This document shows positions 13,244-13,600 of a stretch of DNA of 13,600 nucleotides, one piece after another. Made by a program: the position numbers and the translations under genes. Numbering within the stretch: position 1 is the stretch's first letter; each line of letters starts with the position of its first letter. The DNA lies in assembly GCA_900752815.1 (NCBI GenBank), contig CAADWS010000008.1, forward strand, positions 1-13,600, written 5' to 3'. The notes beneath the pieces are model-generated. The model saw only the letters and a program-made list of their open reading frames with translations, did not search any database and was not told where the DNA came from. Source of the DNA: Bacteroidaceae bacterium. GTDB lineage: Bacteria > Bacteroidota > Bacteroidia > Bacteroidales > Bacteroidaceae.

Positions 13244-13600
13244 ATGGGAGATATCAGATTTTCGATAAAGAATGAAGTGGAAAATCTACTGTCTGAGGCT
13301 ATAGAGGTCAACATTGCTGTTGCCCTATTCAGTAATTATGCAATCAATGCCTTACAGAATGTACCTGAAAATTGTAAACTTCAAATAGTTACGGGAGTAG
13401 ATCTGCCAACACCTATAGAAGTTTTAAGAACATTAAAAAACAGATATAAAAAGAAGGCAAGAATATATACAGAATCATTTTTTCATCCTAAGGTTTATAT
13501 ATTTAGACTGAAAAATATAATCCGCAAATCCAAATTTCCGTGGTTTCCGGAACGAAGCGTTCAATTTTCAGGCAAAAGAACAAAACGAAGCGTTCAAAAA
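13244..13600 (+). CDS. phospholipase D-like protein, N-terminal part (runs off the window)
   Basis: The first 119 codons of an open frame starting MGDIRFSIKNEVENLL. The product resembles PLD-family N-terminal domains found on restriction-type nucleases and DEAD/DEAH helicases: a helix-strand start (IEVNIAVALFSNYAINAL), LQIVTGVDL, and FHPKVYIF with His81 and Lys83 forming half of an HKD site. It is AT-rich and follows the nuclease by 42 nt with no terminator, so the two are probably cotranscribed. After LKN (89-91) the expected VGSGNFT-like continuation is missing; instead the frame reads a basic sequence containing the repeated RSVQ from a duplicated 14-mer. This may mark an inserted element or a decayed gene. 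Confidence 0.6.
   Translation, partial: MGDIRFSIKNEVENLLSEAIEVNIAVALFSNYAINALQNVPENCKLQIVTGVDLPTPIEVLRTLKNRYKKKARIYTESFFHPKVYIFRLKNIIRKSKFPWFPERSVQFSGKRTKRSVQK
13551..13597. repeat. 14-mer direct repeat at the window edge
   Basis: AACGAAGCGTTCAA occurs at 13551-13564 and again at 13584-13597, a 33-nt period. The first copy is preceded by G, so GAACG, AAG, CGTTC is a small inverted repeat there. This could be the edge of an inserted element, an inversion or recombination site, or the start of a tandem array that continues beyond the window. Confidence 0.5.

Noticed and set aside
13551..13600. Start of a CRISPR array
   Set aside because: Only two copies of a 14-nt repeat are visible, with a 19-nt spacer. 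That is too short for a CRISPR repeat, and no cas gene is present.

Overview
The window looks like a chromosome segment of a member of the Bacteroidales. I infer this from three promoters that match the phylum-specific consensus exactly (TTTG, a 20-nt spacer, then TATATTTG), a fourth with one mismatch, the near absence of strong Shine-Dalgarno sites, and the gene content: a Bacteroides-type sialic acid operon that uses an AGE/RenBP epimerase, a FAS1 (fasciclin) lipoprotein and a PGN_0703-type nuclease. I cannot name the genus.

Positions 1-2426 carry almost no protein-coding sequence. They hold a tRNA-Ala(GGC) gene with its own promoter and terminator, a dense cluster of DnaA-box-like 9-mers next to an AT-rich stretch (about 984-1452) that has the build of a replication origin, and three copies of a 188-223 bp repeat. 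Each repeat end is a short hairpin preceded by GTAG, so the element resembles a doublet of GTAG-type REP sequences (REPIN-like). Copies lie on both sides of the tRNA/origin block. Long reading frames across these repeats are spurious.

Positions 2427-7258 are a sialic acid (Neu5Ac) utilisation locus on the + strand: a NanM-like kelch lipoprotein (mutarotase), then N-acetylneuraminate lyase (nanA), an AGE-family ManNAc 2-epimerase (nanE) and an MFS transporter (nanT-like). A consensus promoter sits directly before nanA. Together the genes would adjust the anomer of Neu5Ac, import it, split it to ManNAc and pyruvate, and convert ManNAc to GlcNAc. No sialidase, SusC/SusD pair, kinase or regulator is in the window.

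Positions 7259-9783 hold a convergent PepSY-type membrane protein gene on the - strand, flanked by hairpins. Its 5' leader has competing inverted segments, and an intrinsic terminator on the + strand (9325-9360) has no gene to serve.

Positions 9784-11878 encode a FAS1-domain lipoprotein split by a one-base frameshift near 10280. After a terminator, two nearly identical tandem promoters lead to a PD-(D/E)XK nuclease of the PGN_0703 type (12263-13201) and then to the start of a phospholipase D-like (HxK) protein that runs off the window. This last pair is AT-richer than the rest and looks like an acquired restriction or defence cassette. The phospholipase D frame appears to lose its expected sequence just after the HxK motif, where a repeated 14-mer begins, so an insertion may interrupt it.
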